From Aggregatilineales bacterium (GTDB taxonomy: Bacteria > Chloroflexota > Anaerolineae > Aggregatilineales > Phototrophicaceae): a stretch of DNA of 64,000 nucleotides. Of the stretch, positions 42,207 to 51,659 are shown piece by piece (within the stretch, counting starts at the first letter, position 1; the number at the start of each line of letters is the position of its first letter). The stretch lies in assembly GCA_030834905.1 (NCBI GenBank), contig JAUQWZ010000021.1:372001-436000 (forward strand). The letters run 5' to 3'. Both the position numbers and the translations under genes were made by a program. Under the pieces are notes generated by a model. The model was given only the letters and a program-made list of their open reading frames with translations, searched no databases and was not told the origin of the DNA.

Positions 42207-43610
42207 TCACCCTATCGGCACCGTGTAGCCTTCGCGCAGCCAGTATTCGACCTGCTCACCCATCACGCCCTGCTCTGCCGCGTCTGCGCGGGTGAAGCCG
42301 TCCGGGTGGGTGGCGACCAGCGCCGACAGCGCGGGCGAGGTGTAGTAGTCGGCTTTGTAGTCGTGGTAAATGCCGGACTTCGCCTGATAGCACCAGGGCG
42401 CGAGCAGATAGCGCGTTTTCCCGGTGATGGGCGTGAACTGGAAGGGCAGTTCGTCGGCAGCTTCGGCGTTGAGGATGGCGTCGGCGTAGCGCTGAAGCTG
42501 GTCTTCGACGCGATAATGCGCGTGCAGGTAATCGAGCGCCGCCTGTGAGGTGCGCTTTCCCTGGCTCAGAATGTTCGCCGCTAGCTGCGCGGCGGTGTCG
42601 TGATCGTTGAAATCCACTTTATCGACCAGCGCTTCGGGCAGAATTTCGCGGTGCGACGAGATGCGCGCCACGACGGACGGCGTGCCGCAGCCGAGCGATT
42701 CGTAGACCGCGTTGCCAAACGACTCGACGAAACTGCCGAGCGCCAGCATGACGTGACCGAGGCTGTAATACTCTGGCAGCAGTTCCACCGGAATCCAGGG
42801 ATGAAAGACGAAGTGATCGGTCAGCCCGCGTTGAGCGATCTCTGCCTGCACGCGGTCATAGAAGTCCTGGATGCCGGGGTCATACTGCAAGCCGAGCCAC
42901 AGCGGCACCAGCGTTTTTACGTTCGGGATGCCGTGTTGATTCACCAGCCGATCCACCACTTCGATTGTCTGCCAGATGCCCTTGCTCTCTTCGGGGCGGT
43001 GCGGGTGCAGCACGATGGCGTGTTTCGACGGATCAACCGGGATCAGATCGAGGATGCGTCCCGGCGGGGTTGGCTTGAAGCGATTCCAGTCGATGCCGTT
43101 GTGGATGACGGTCATACGTTCGGGCAGGTCGGGGAAGAAGCGCCCGGTTGTGTGAGTGAAGAAGGCGCGAGCATATTCTGAAATCAGCACCAGCCGGTGT
43201 CCCTGAAAGTGAAATGCGCCCTGAATCGTCTCCGGGTAGACGTTGTCGCGCAGCGACACCACCGTCGGGATGCCGTGGTAGACGAACGGAAAGACGAATT
43301 CGCCATCGTGAATGTAAAAGCGATCCGCTGTTTGCAGGTGTTCCGCCACATCCTGAATGATGCCCGCAATATTGTAGGCGGGCGTGTCATAGGGCGCGGG
43401 GAACGGCTGCTTAAAGCGCAGCACCGGCTTGACCAGAATGCGCTCGTGCCAGCGAAACGGCTCGCTGGTATCGGCGCGGCGCGTGCAGAGGATGGTCACG
43501 TCGTGTCCCAGGCTGGCGAGATAGTTGGCGATAGTGCGCAGGTGCTTCTGCCCGCCGCCCATATCGTGGTCAGGGAACAGCGGCGTAATCGAAAACATCA
43601 GAATATTCAT
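42207..43610 (-). CDS. GT4-like glycosyltransferase with C-terminal extension
   Basis: A 467-residue protein. MNILMFSITPLFPDHDMGGG with QKHLRTIANYL is a GT-B N-terminal domain. VLHPHRPEESKGIWQTIEVV begins the C-domain. The E-x7-E-like site is VESFGNAVYESLGCGTPSVV. After about residue 375 comes an unusual ~90-residue extension (YLLAPWCYQAKSGIYHDYKA and ALVATHPDGFTRADAAEQGV). ATG 43610 was chosen; the long upstream extension of the frame overlaps purine-rich repeats and is spurious. The acceptor is unknown. Confidence 0.78.
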   Translation of the reverse strand: MNILMFSITPLFPDHDMGGGQKHLRTIANYLASLGHDVTILCTRRADTSEPFRWHERILVKPVLRFKQPFPAPYDTPAYNIAGIIQDVAEHLQTADRFYIHDGEFVFPFVYHGIPTVVSLRDNVYPETIQGAFHFQGHRLVLISEYARAFFTHTTGRFFPDLPERMTVIHNGIDWNRFKPTPPGRILDLIPVDPSKHAIVLHPHRPEESKGIWQTIEVVDRLVNQHGIPNVKTLVPLWLGLQYDPGIQDFYDRVQAEIAQRGLTDHFVFHPWIPVELLPEYYSLGHVMLALGSFVESFGNAVYESLGCGTPSVVARISSHREILPEALVDKVDFNDHDTAAQLAANILSQGKRTSQAALDYLHAHYRVEDQLQRYADAILNAEAADELPFQFTPITGKTRYLLAPWCYQAKSGIYHDYKADYYTSPALSALVATHPDGFTRADAAEQGVMGEQVEYWLREGYTVPIG

Positions 43611-43659
43611 CGTGGCGTCTGTCCGTGATGCGTGAATAAATGGCTTGGTATAGGATAAC

Positions 43660-43722
43660 GCAGGGTGAGTAAAAGAAGTAAGAAAAGTAAAGGAAGAAAG
43701 AGAAGTAAAAGAAGATAAAGAC
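43660..43722. repeat. Purine-rich AAAAGAAGTAAGAAAAGTAA repeat
   Basis: The divergent gap between the GT4-like and nucleotidyltransferase genes contains GTGAGTAAAAGAAGTAAGAA and AGTAAAGGAAGAAAGAGAAG. It matches the tracts near 17.46, 28.89 and 59.46 kb. Confidence 0.55.
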
Positions 43723-43762
43723 GTTTTCGTGGAGTGCCAGATTTGTGGTTTAGGAGATACAG

Positions 43763-44590
43763 ATGCCATTATCCGAACATGCCAGCGACGCCAACAGGAA
43801 ACGATTCGAGATTGCAGTACGTTTAGCCGAGTTGTGCCCGCTGGCGCTTGGCAGCGAACTGGCGCTGACCGGCTCAACCGCGTCGGGGCTGGCGGATGAC
43901 GAGTCGGATCTTGAACTCAATCTGTGGGGTGAAAGCATCCCGCCAGCAGCGGCGCGAGTCGCCTGGCTGCAAGCAGCAGGCGTGAGCGACATTCAGATAT
44001 TCGAGCAGCCGCGCCCGGATGACTCGTACTGGATTGGCGGCAGGCTGGACGATGTGGCGCTGGAAGTGGGCTGGCAGACGCTTGACGTTTCAGAGCGCAG
44101 CATCGAGACGATTCTTTCCGGCAGCATGTCGCAGGTCATGGCTTATATTCTGGTGAACGCAATCCCGTTTCGCAGCGCCGGGTATCTGCCCGAATGGCAG
44201 GCGAAGTTGAGCGCCTATTCCGACCACGTACAGGCGGCGGCGATACACCGGGCGGTGCAACGCTGGTCGCAGCCTGACCACGTTTCGCGGCTGGCGCGGC
44301 GGGATGAACGGCTGGCGGTCACCGAGATTCTGCTCGGCGACCTCGGTGAAATGGTATCGCTGTTGTATGCGGTCAACCGGCGCTGGCAGCCGAGTCGCAA
44401 ATGGACGCTTGCCGCCGCGCACGACTTCACCCAAGCGCCGGAACGCTGGCGCGAACGCATGGACGACGTACTGACCGCGCCGCCTGTGCAGAGCGTTCAA
44501 TTATGCGTCGAGTTGATATTGGACGCGCTGGCGCTGGTGCCGGAACCATACGACGTAAGCGCGGCGGCGCGGGCGCTGCAAGAGAGGTGA
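43763..44590 (+). CDS. Nucleotidyltransferase-fold protein
   Basis: A 275-residue protein. The N-terminal half has the nucleotidyltransferase signature LALTGSTASGLADDESDLEL (GSxAxG ... SDxE), near residues 34-53. The usual third acidic residue may lie in LDDVALEVGW. The C-terminal half is helical (RLARRDERLAVTEILLGDLG), as in DUF4037-like or aminoglycoside adenylyltransferase-like proteins. It may transfer a nucleotide to a small molecule or protein. AGGAG 43752-43756 precedes the start. It is convergent with sigA. Confidence 0.75.
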   Translation: MPLSEHASDANRKRFEIAVRLAELCPLALGSELALTGSTASGLADDESDLELNLWGESIPPAAARVAWLQAAGVSDIQIFEQPRPDDSYWIGGRLDDVALEVGWQTLDVSERSIETILSGSMSQVMAYILVNAIPFRSAGYLPEWQAKLSAYSDHVQAAAIHRAVQRWSQPDHVSRLARRDERLAVTEILLGDLGEMVSLLYAVNRRWQPSRKWTLAAAHDFTQAPERWRERMDDVLTAPPVQSVQLCVELILDALALVPEPYDVSAAARALQER

Positions 44591-44616
44591 TGCCTGACGA
44601 GGAATGAGGGAGTATC

Positions 44617-44685
44617 GTAGGGACACGATATTATCGTGTCCGCTGCGGTAAACAGGACACGGACACGACGATGTCGTGTCCCTAC
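44617..44685. repeat. Two GTAGGGACACGA-family hairpins
   Basis: GTAGGGACACGATATTATCG with TGTCC, then a spacer and GGACACGACGATGTCGTGTC with CCTAC. The stem pairs remain complementary although the sequence has changed (GAC...GTC to GAT...ATC). It lies in the convergent gap after the nucleotidyltransferase gene. Confidence 0.8.
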
Positions 44686-44714
44686 AATCCGGATTTGTAT
44701 TGATTCAACAAAAA

Positions 44715-44734
44715 GGGCGCATCACGATGCGCCC
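44715..44734 (-). terminator. Intrinsic terminator of the yceD-sigA operon
   Basis: Read on the minus strand, GGGCGCATC, GT, GATGCGCCC, then TTTTTG. It lies 22 bases beyond the sigA stop. It is also a member of the GGGGCGCA palindrome family, with further pairing 5' (AGTAGG). Confidence 0.8.
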
Positions 44735-44755
44735 CTACTGTGTGTGAGTTGAGGT

Positions 44756-45850
44756 TTACGACAGGTAATCACGCAGGTGGCGGCTGCGGCGCGGGTGGCG
44801 CAGGCGGCGCAGCGCTCGCCCTTCGATCTGGCGGATGCGCTCGCGGGTGAGTCCGAATTTCTCGCCTACTTCTTCTAAGGTGTGGCTGCGCCCGTTGAGC
44901 AGACCGAAGCGCAGGCGCAGGATGCGCGCCTCGCGCGGGGTGAGCGTGTTCAGCAGCGATTCAATTTTCTCGTGCAGCAGCTTGTCGAAGGTGGTCTGTG
45001 CCGGGCTGGGCGCGGCGTCATTTTCGATGAACTGCCCAAATTCGCTGTCTTCGTCGTCGCCAACCGGGCTTTCGAGGCTGAGAGGCTGCCAGGACACCCG
45101 CAGCATCCAGCGCACTTTGCGCGGGTCAATCTTCATGATGGCGGCGATTTCTTCAGGCGTTGGCTTGCGTCCGTTGTCCTGCTCAAGCTCGCGGGCGACG
45201 CGATAGAGGCGGCGGATACGGTCGCTCATATGGACGGGCACGCGAATTGTGCGCCCCTGGTCGGCAATGGCGCGGGTGATGGTCTGGCGAATCCACCAGG
45301 TGGCATAGGTGCTGAAGCGGAAGCCGCGGCGGTAGTCGAATTTCTCGACCGCCTTCATCAAGCCGAGATTACCTTCCTGAATCAGGTCCAGAAACGGCAC
45401 GCCGCGCGCCATGTACTTCTTGGCGATGGAGACGACCAGGCGCGTATTGGCTTTGATCAGGTGCTCGCGGGCGCTGGCACCATCCAACGCCAGCACCTGC
45501 CATTCGGCGGCGCGTTTGTGTTCGGGGTTGTGGCGCAGCTTGCGGGCGGCGTCTTTGCCCGCTTCCAGCCGCATGGCAAGGCTGATTTCTTCCTCAGTGT
45601 TCAGCAGCGGTACCCGCGCCATTTCCTTCAGATACAGCCCGACGGTATCGCTGGAGGACATCTCGAACGGGTCGTATTTCTCATCTTCCAGATCGTCTAA
45701 ATCGTCACCGTCCTGTTCGAGCCAGAGGTCGTCCGCGTCGAACAGATCATCGCCAAAGTCCTCATCCAGAACGCTATCATCCTCAAAGAAGTCGGCATCC
45801 GGCAAAAACGAATCATAAGCTGTCTCGTAGTCGTTCAAGGTCAAGACCAC
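44756..45850 (-). CDS. sigA: RNA polymerase primary-type sigma factor
   Basis: A 364-residue sigma-70 protein. The first ~65 residues are very acidic ([20 protein letters not shown]). Region 1.2 is [17 protein letters not shown]. Regions 2.1-2.4 include [20 protein letters not shown] and [20 protein letters not shown]. Region 3 is [12 protein letters not shown], and region 4.2 [20 protein letters not shown], ending in RSRHLRDYL. The complete 2.4 and 4.2 elements indicate a housekeeping-type (group 1/2) factor. GTG 45850 is the listed start, but TTG codons 6 and 12 bases inward are better spaced from GAAGG. It follows yceD by 44 bases and shares its promoter. Confidence 0.92.
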   Translation of the reverse strand: MVLTLNDYETAYDSFLPDADFFEDDSVLDEDFGDDLFDADDLWLEQDGDDLDDLEDEKYDPFEMSSSDTVGLYLKEMARVPLLNTEEEISLAMRLEAGKDAARKLRHNPEHKRAAEWQVLALDGASAREHLIKANTRLVVSIAKKYMARGVPFLDLIQEGNLGLMKAVEKFDYRRGFRFSTYATWWIRQTITRAIADQGRTIRVPVHMSDRIRRLYRVARELEQDNGRKPTPEEIAAIMKIDPRKVRWMLRVSWQPLSLESPVGDDEDSEFGQFIENDAAPSPAQTTFDKLLHEKIESLLNTLTPREARILRLRFGLLNGRSHTLEEVGEKFGLTRERIRQIEGRALRRLRHPRRSRHLRDYLS

Positions 45851-45894
45851 CCTTCACAACTAAAGTCGAATGAAAGGAAATATCAGGTTGCTGA

Positions 45895-46371
45895 TTATTT
45901 CTTGAGCAGTTCCTTAAGCTTTGCCAGGCGTGGGTCGATCTCCTCCTGGCAGTCGCAAGGACCCAGATTCAAGTTGGCTCCGCAGTTGGGGCATAGCCCC
46001 TTGCAGTCCGGGCGGCAGAGCACGCCGCGCGCATCGGCAATGATGGTTTCGGCGCGCACCAGCGGCGCAATATCGAGAATGGCATCGTCGTCGATGCTGA
46101 ATTCCGACGCCCGCGAGCTGGGATAGGCGTACAGTTCTTCAACGTCAATCGTCATGTCGCGCAGGACGGGCGACAGACAGCGGTAACACTCGTCCTCAAT
46201 GCCGACGTGAAGTTCGCCCTGAACCAGGATCCCTTCTTTAGTGCGGCTCAACCGAAGTGGTCCGCGCACATAAGCGAGATCAACATCTTCAGCTACACGA
46301 ACCTGGGGGACATCGAATACGGTATTATGCGTATGTCCCGATCCGGCGGTGAGCAGAAAGCCGACGTTCAT
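45895..46371 (-). CDS. yceD: YceD/DUF177-family protein
   Basis: About 158 residues. MNVGFLLTAGSGHTHNTVFD begins the domain. VRGPLRLSRTKEGILVQGEL and ECYRCLSPVLRDMTIDVEEL carry the conserved CxRCL motif. The C-terminus has a zinc-knuckle-like end (LCRPDCKGLCPNCGANLN, then CDCQE). YceD proteins support 23S rRNA accumulation and are usually next to rpmF; here the neighbour is sigA. ATG 46371 begins the conserved part; GTG 46380 and ATG 46440 are in frame and possible. Confidence 0.87.
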   Translation of the reverse strand: MNVGFLLTAGSGHTHNTVFDVPQVRVAEDVDLAYVRGPLRLSRTKEGILVQGELHVGIEDECYRCLSPVLRDMTIDVEELYAYPSSRASEFSIDDDAILDIAPLVRAETIIADARGVLCRPDCKGLCPNCGANLNLGPCDCQEEIDPRLAKLKELLKK

Positions 46372-46466
46372 TTTAAGCACGCGGTTGCTCACATAGCCGT
46401 TGGTATACTGTTTCACTATCTTGCCTGCCTGGAAGGGCACATAACATTACTCTAACACTCATTAAA

Positions 46467-46493
46467 AGTATATGAGTTTGCATATTGTGTCAA
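46467..46493 (-). promoter_or_regulatory. Sigma-70-type promoter of yceD-sigA
   Basis: On the minus strand a perfect TTGACA (46488-46493), a 15-base spacer and TATACT (46467-46472). The spacer is slightly short. Transcription would begin near 46460. The divergent kinase gene has its own TACAAT (46595-46600) on the plus strand. Confidence 0.6.
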
Positions 46494-46635
46494 GATATGG
46501 GACAACTTCTCTTATCGATCCGGAATAACTTTTTGCAGCTTTTTTATGGGCGTAAATTAACGCAACCGAAGATGTGGCGGCGCTTCGCTTGTGTTACAAT
46601 CCTTCGGAACGCCCATAGACACACAGCATAGATGT

Positions 46636-49600
46636 ATGATTGGCACTCGTCTCGGTATCTACGAAATCCTCGATGAAATTGGCAAAGGCGGCATGGCGAC
46701 GGTTTTCCGCGCCTACCAGCCGACCGTGGGACGGTATGTCGCCGTCAAGGTGATTCACCGCGCTATCGCCGCCGATTCGACGGCGCTGGAGCGTTTTCAA
46801 CGCGAGGCGAGGCTGATTGCCCGCCTTGAGCACCCACACCTGCTGCCAGTTTACGATTATGACGGCGCATACGATCCGCCGTACATCGTCATGCGCTATC
46901 TGGAAGGCGGGACGCTCAAAGAGGTGCTCGATAATGGGCAGCTTCCGCTGGGTGATATCAACCACATCATGCGCCAAATCGCTTCGGCGCTCGATTACGC
47001 CCATCGCCAGGGCGTCATTCACCGCGACATTAAACCATCGAACATCATGATCGATCCGGAAGGCAACGCCTTCCTGATGGACTTTGGCATTGCTCGGATG
47101 ATCGAATCCGGCGAAGGACTGACACAGTCCGGCTTCGCCGTCGGCACACCGGGATATATGGCGCCCGAACAGGGCATGGGCATGGAGAATATCGACCGCC
47201 GGGCGGATATTTACGCGCTTGGGGTGATGGTGTTCCAGATGGTGACCGGGCAGATGCCCTTCACCGCCGAGACGCCGCTGGCTGTTGTAATGAAGCACAT
47301 CAACGATCCGGTGCCGAGCGTGCGTCAGTACGATCCGACGCTGCCTCAGGCGCTGGACGACGCGATCTCCAAAGCGATGGCGAAAAAGCCGGAGCTGCGC
47401 TACAGCACCGCGACCGATTTTGCGGATGACATTTCGCGGGCGGTGGGCAAGATGACCGTCAGCCTGCGCCCCGACGCGCTCAAGCGGGCAGCGGCGGAAA
47501 GCGTCGCCAGAATTCACCAGCAGCGCGAGCAGACCCGTGACCAGATCGAAGCCACCATGGCGGAATTCGAGGCGAGCCGCCTATCGCGGACAAGCCAGCC
47601 GCCACCGTCACCGCCGCGTGTCACGGCGGCGCAGCCGCTGGTGGTTGAAGACGCCGATACAGTTCTGACGCCAACCGATCAGCAGATCGCCAAAGCCGGA
47701 CAGCCGCAGACGCCCACACCGCCCATGCCACCGCCAGCGGCTGCGCCGCCGCCCCCATCGGGCAGATCGCGGCTGCCGATCATGCTGGCGGCAGCGGCGG
47801 CGGTCGTGGTCATTGGGCTGATTGTGTTCGCGCTGCTGCCGCGCGATGCCGCCACGCCAACGCCAACGACTGGCGTCATTGCGACCGCCGCCACCGCCAC
47901 GTCGGGCATTGAAATCGCCGCCGTAACCGAGGCGGCGGAGACGGACAGCCCGACGCTTGAGGCAACCGAAACGCCGCCGCTGGTGATCGAAAGCGCTGCG
48001 TCGCGAACTGCCGAAACTGACGCGCCAACCGCCACGCTGCGCCCGACGACTGCCGATACGGCAACGCTTCGTCCGACCAGCACCGATCTGCCGACGGAAA
48101 CTGCCGCCGCCACCGCCGTAACCGAAACCCGACTTCCCGCGTCCCCAACGACTGCGGCAACGCTGGTGGTGGCACTCGACGTGACCGTTTCGGCGACTGC
48201 TGAAATTGAAGCGACGCCTTCGGGAGTTATCGTTCCAGACACGGCAACGCCTACGAATACCGATGTTCCGCCAACGGCGACCTTAATTCCGCCCAGCGAG
48301 ACGCCGATTCCGGCAACTGACACGCCGGTTCCGCCGACTGCGACGCTGACCCATACGGCAGTTCCACCGACCGACACCGCGACCAATACACCGCTTCCGA
48401 CCGAAACGCCCACGCCCGCCACGCCGGTGGCGGTACTCGGACGCCCGCTGGCAGTTCGCAGCGGTCCCGGATCGCAGTTCGACCAGGTGGCGCTGATCGA
48501 AGCCGGGCAGCCGATGACTATTCTGGGTATCAGCGACGATGGCGGCTGGTATCAGGTCGAACTGGACGATGGCACAGCGGCATGGCTGGCGGTGTCCGCC
48601 TTTGTGACGACGTTTGGCAACGTCAACGCCGTTCCGATTGCGGCTCTGCCCACCAATACGCCGGAACCACCGACCCGCACGCCAGAGCCGCCAACGGCGA
48701 CGCTGCTGCCGACTGCCACGCTTGTCGTACCCACAGAGACGCCCGTCCCACCGACGGAGACAGCTATCCCGCCGAGCGAGACGCCGATTCCGCCAACCAA
48801 CACGCCGGAACTGCCAACGGCGACGCCTGAGCCAGAGCCAACCGGACCTGTGCCATATCTGGTGGACTTTGAAGCGCCGAACCCGATCAGCGACTGGGAC
48901 TTTGACACCAATGCCTGGCAGGTTGAGAGCGACGGTGGTCAGCATTATCTGGCGGGGCGCGGCTCGCTGAACCAGCTTACGGTGGTGCGCGGGCGCGGCG
49001 AACAGCCGTGGCTCGATGCTTCACGGACGGACCTGTTGATCGATTTCCAGGTCTATCTCGATCCGCTGGCAGCCGGAGCGCGGATTGTCTTCAGCTATTC
49101 GGATGCGGGCTACAACGTGCTGGAAATGTTCCCCGGCTTGATGATCCTCAAACGCGACGCGCCGGTGCCGGACGTGTTCAACCGCGATTCCGAGCGCATT
49201 CTCAGAACGCACAATAACGTGGCGCTGCCCGCCAATGAATGGCATCGTATTACCATCTGGGTCGATGGCACGTTCATCTACGTCTATCTGGATCGCGTGC
49301 TGGTCATGACCGTCGAAGACACCATCGCGCCGCAGCTTACCGGCGGGCAAATCTTCCTGCAGGTCAACAACCAGTCGCGCGCCATTCGCTTTGACAACTT
49401 TATGGTGCTGTTCCCGGAGCCTGCCAGCACGCATTTCGCAGGCGGGCTGCCGCTGGAATGGGTGACGACCAACGCCCGCGCGACCACGCTCCAGCGCGAC
49501 GACACGCGCCAGTACCTGACCTTCAGCGGGGATACGCTGGTCACGCCGCAGCTTCGCCCGATGGAAGACTTCATCATGTTTTGCAGCATCTGGAATGATG

Positions 49601-50634
49601 AAGGCGGCTACCAGCTTCGCCTGCGCGAAAGCCCGGCGGGACTCATCCTGATCGATGGCGTTGGCGGCAACATGACGATTTCGCAGTGGACGGACGCTGG
49701 TACACCGGTCAACACCTACAACGTGTCCAACTTCTACAATCGCGGGCGCTGGGAACAGGTGATCGTCACATTTGTTGGCGACCGGCTGACGCTGTATCGC
49801 GACGGCGCGATCCGCTTTGATGAGACGATTCCCAACGCGCCGCCAGCAGGCTCGATTTCGTTCAGCACGCGCTCGGGCGACATCCTGCGGATCACCGACT
49901 GCATGTTTGCCGGGTTCGTCGTCAGCACCTTCGAGCAGGTTCAGCCGATCCTTGACCTGCGCCAGCAGGCGCTTGATCGACCATGGCGGCTGCTGCGCAG
50001 CGATCTTGACGACAATTTCGACGACGTTTTCCGCACCGATGACTGGTGGGTTGATGGGCAGCGAGCAGCGGGTACGTTCACGAACGATCCGTCGGCTGCC
50101 GAACACCGCCAGTTCCTGCGCATGGAATATCAGGGCAGCCCCACCTGGCGGCTGTTCCGCGACGTCATGGGCGTGGAGATGTTCCGTGAGGGGCAGAGTC
50201 TGAACGCCGCCACCGATCTGTATGTGACGGTTGACGTGCGCTTTCCGGTGGGCAGCACCCAGGGCAGCGCCTGGCTTGGCTTGCGTACCACGACGAGCAT
50301 CACCGGCGCGGATATCGATGGCTACCGGCTGGAACTTCGCCGCAACGCCGACGGCACAACTGACGTGGTGGTTCGCTACGTGAGCAGCACCCAGCGGACG
50401 GTGCTGTATGAAGGACCCGTCCCGGTTTCGGCGGATGGCACGCTGCCGGAATGGATTCATCTGGAAGCGCTGATGCTGCGCGACGAGATCGCCTTCTTCG
50501 CCAATGGGCAGTTCGTGACTACCGCCGATGGTTCGCTCCGTCTGGGCGGCACGATTGCGCTGGGCGTGGACGAAAATACCAGCGCCGATTTCGATTCGCT
50601 GGTTATCCGCGATACCTCACCCCATGACGAGTAA
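46636..50634 (+). CDS. Receptor-like Ser/Thr protein kinase with SH3b and three lectin-like domains
   Basis: A 1,332-residue membrane kinase. Residues ~1-270 form a Hanks-type kinase: GKGGMATVF loop, VAVKVI lysine, VIHRDIKPSNIM catalytic loop, FLMDFGIA and GTPGYMAPEQ. A coiled linker leads to one membrane helix (PIMLAAAAAVVVIGLIVFAL, ~378-400). The outer part begins with a Thr/Pro-rich stalk and has an SH3b domain (~595-670: PLAVRSGPGSQFDQVALIEA). A second Thr/Pro stalk follows, then three beta-sandwich (LamG/concanavalin-like) domains from ~740 to the end (e.g. ANEWHRITIWVDGTFIYVYL). It probably senses wall or glycan ligands. ATG 46636 was chosen because upstream codons overlap the TACAAT -10 box. 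Confidence 0.9.
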   Translation: MIGTRLGIYEILDEIGKGGMATVFRAYQPTVGRYVAVKVIHRAIAADSTALERFQREARLIARLEHPHLLPVYDYDGAYDPPYIVMRYLEGGTLKEVLDNGQLPLGDINHIMRQIASALDYAHRQGVIHRDIKPSNIMIDPEGNAFLMDFGIARMIESGEGLTQSGFAVGTPGYMAPEQGMGMENIDRRADIYALGVMVFQMVTGQMPFTAETPLAVVMKHINDPVPSVRQYDPTLPQALDDAISKAMAKKPELRYSTATDFADDISRAVGKMTVSLRPDALKRAAAESVARIHQQREQTRDQIEATMAEFEASRLSRTSQPPPSPPRVTAAQPLVVEDADTVLTPTDQQIAKAGQPQTPTPPMPPPAAAPPPPSGRSRLPIMLAAAAAVVVIGLIVFALLPRDAATPTPTTGVIATAATATSGIEIAAVTEAAETDSPTLEATETPPLVIESAASRTAETDAPTATLRPTTADTATLRPTSTDLPTETAAATAVTETRLPASPTTAATLVVALDVTVSATAEIEATPSGVIVPDTATPTNTDVPPTATLIPPSETPIPATDTPVPPTATLTHTAVPPTDTATNTPLPTETPTPATPVAVLGRPLAVRSGPGSQFDQVALIEAGQPMTILGISDDGGWYQVELDDGTAAWLAVSAFVTTFGNVNAVPIAALPTNTPEPPTRTPEPPTATLLPTATLVVPTETPVPPTETAIPPSETPIPPTNTPELPTATPEPEPTGPVPYLVDFEAPNPISDWDFDTNAWQVESDGGQHYLAGRGSLNQLTVVRGRGEQPWLDASRTDLLIDFQVYLDPLAAGARIVFSYSDAGYNVLEMFPGLMILKRDAPVPDVFNRDSERILRTHNNVALPANEWHRITIWVDGTFIYVYLDRVLVMTVEDTIAPQLTGGQIFLQVNNQSRAIRFDNFMVLFPEPASTHFAGGLPLEWVTTNARATTLQRDDTRQYLTFSGDTLVTPQLRPMEDFIMFCSIWNDEGGYQLRLRESPAGLILIDGVGGNMTISQWTDAGTPVNTYNVSNFYNRGRWEQVIVTFVGDRLTLYRDGAIRFDETIPNAPPAGSISFSTRSGDILRITDCMFAGFVVSTFEQVQPILDLRQQALDRPWRLLRSDLDDNFDDVFRTDDWWVDGQRAAGTFTNDPSAAEHRQFLRMEYQGSPTWRLFRDVMGVEMFREGQSLNAATDLYVTVDVRFPVGSTQGSAWLGLRTTTSITGADIDGYRLELRRNADGTTDVVVRYVSSTQRTVLYEGPVPVSADGTLPEWIHLEALMLRDEIAFFANGQFVTTADGSLRLGGTIALGVDENTSADFDSLVIRDTSPHDE

Positions 50635-50762
50635 GCTGGTCTGCATTTGTCCCTGAGCGTCTACCTGCGGGCTGGATTCACATGCCAGCCCAACCGCGAA
50701 AATGAGGATCGACGCGCGCATTTTGGGGTTAAGATGTTGAGAGTAGCATAGAGGGAACTACA

Positions 50763-51620
50763 ATGCCTGCCGCCGATCCGATAATTGAAGCACTCACACA
50801 AGCCACCGCGCGTCTGTCAGAACCAGAAGTACGGGCTGCCTACGAGCAGCTTCTGCGGATGATCGAAGCGCATGTGGTCGAGCAGCCGTTTCTTGAAGAT
50901 GGCATCCAGCCGCTGACAGACACCCAACTGGTGCTGCTGCGGCATGGCTTGCGCCGGCTTCCGCACGAAGCGCGCGCCTCGGACTTGTGGGTGGAAATTC
51001 GTCAGGCGGCGGAGTCGCTCTCGGAAGCGGTTTCGCGGAACACCACCATCACCGTGGGTCAGCAGGTCGTCCAGACGATTGGCACCGTTCAAGGCGGCAG
51101 CGTCGTCATGACGGGCATCACCAACAATTATCCCGCCATGCCGGAACTGCCACCGCTGCCAGAAATGCTGCCGGAAGCTCCGGCGCAGTATGTCCGGCGC
51201 ACCCATGATATTTTCCTGAGCTACAGCCGCAAGGATGCTCGCACCATGCGACGCCTTCACGCCGATCTCGCCGACGCCGGATTTACCATCTGGACTGACG
51301 AAAACCTGACGCCGGGAACACCTTCCTGGATGACGACGATTGAATCGGCAATTCAGGCAGCCGGCTGCATGGTCGTCATCCTTACGCCGGACGCGAAGAA
51401 ATCGCCCTGGGTGGAACGCGAACTCACCCGCGCCTCTGCCTACGAAATCTCGATCTTTCCGCTGCTGGCGCGCGGCGACGAGCGCAGCGCCGTTCCGCTG
51501 CTGCTCAGCAGCCACCAGTGGTCAGACATTCGTAAGGAGCGTGACTACCGCATGAATGTCCGCAAGCTCATTCGCGCCGTCCGCGGGCGGCTGGCGCAGC
51601 TCAACGACATGCGGGATTAA
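50763..51620 (+). CDS. TIR-domain protein
   Basis: A 285-residue protein. The TIR domain is residues ~148-258: HDIFLSYSRKDARTMRRLHA, DAGFTIWTDENLTPGTPSWM, and SPWVERELTRA, in which the Glu (about residue 220) is at the position of the catalytic Glu of NAD-cleaving TIRs. The N-terminal ~90 residues are helical and resemble effector-associated death-like modules. A Gly/Val/Thr linker lies between (ITVGQQVVQTIGTVQGGSVV). It is presumably a signalling or immune effector. GAGGGA precedes ATG 50763. It follows the kinase gene by 128 bases and ends at a strong terminator. Confidence 0.85.
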   Translation: MPAADPIIEALTQATARLSEPEVRAAYEQLLRMIEAHVVEQPFLEDGIQPLTDTQLVLLRHGLRRLPHEARASDLWVEIRQAAESLSEAVSRNTTITVGQQVVQTIGTVQGGSVVMTGITNNYPAMPELPPLPEMLPEAPAQYVRRTHDIFLSYSRKDARTMRRLHADLADAGFTIWTDENLTPGTPSWMTTIESAIQAAGCMVVILTPDAKKSPWVERELTRASAYEISIFPLLARGDERSAVPLLLSSHQWSDIRKERDYRMNVRKLIRAVRGRLAQLNDMRD

Positions 51621-51627
51621 AATCAGG

Positions 51628-51659
51628 CAGGGATACGGTAGTCCGTATTCCTGTTTTTT
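51628..51659 (+). terminator. Intrinsic terminator of the TIR gene
   Basis: CAGGGATACGG, TAGT loop, CCGTATTCCTG (one G-T pair), TTTTTT. Its T-run touches the stop codon of the convergent MFS gene. Confidence 0.88.

Noticed and set aside
43611..43877. 89-residue N-terminal extension of the GT4-like protein at 42207-43610
   Set aside because: It covers a purine-rich repeat and the divergent nucleotidyltransferase start; the family begins at MNILMFSITPL.
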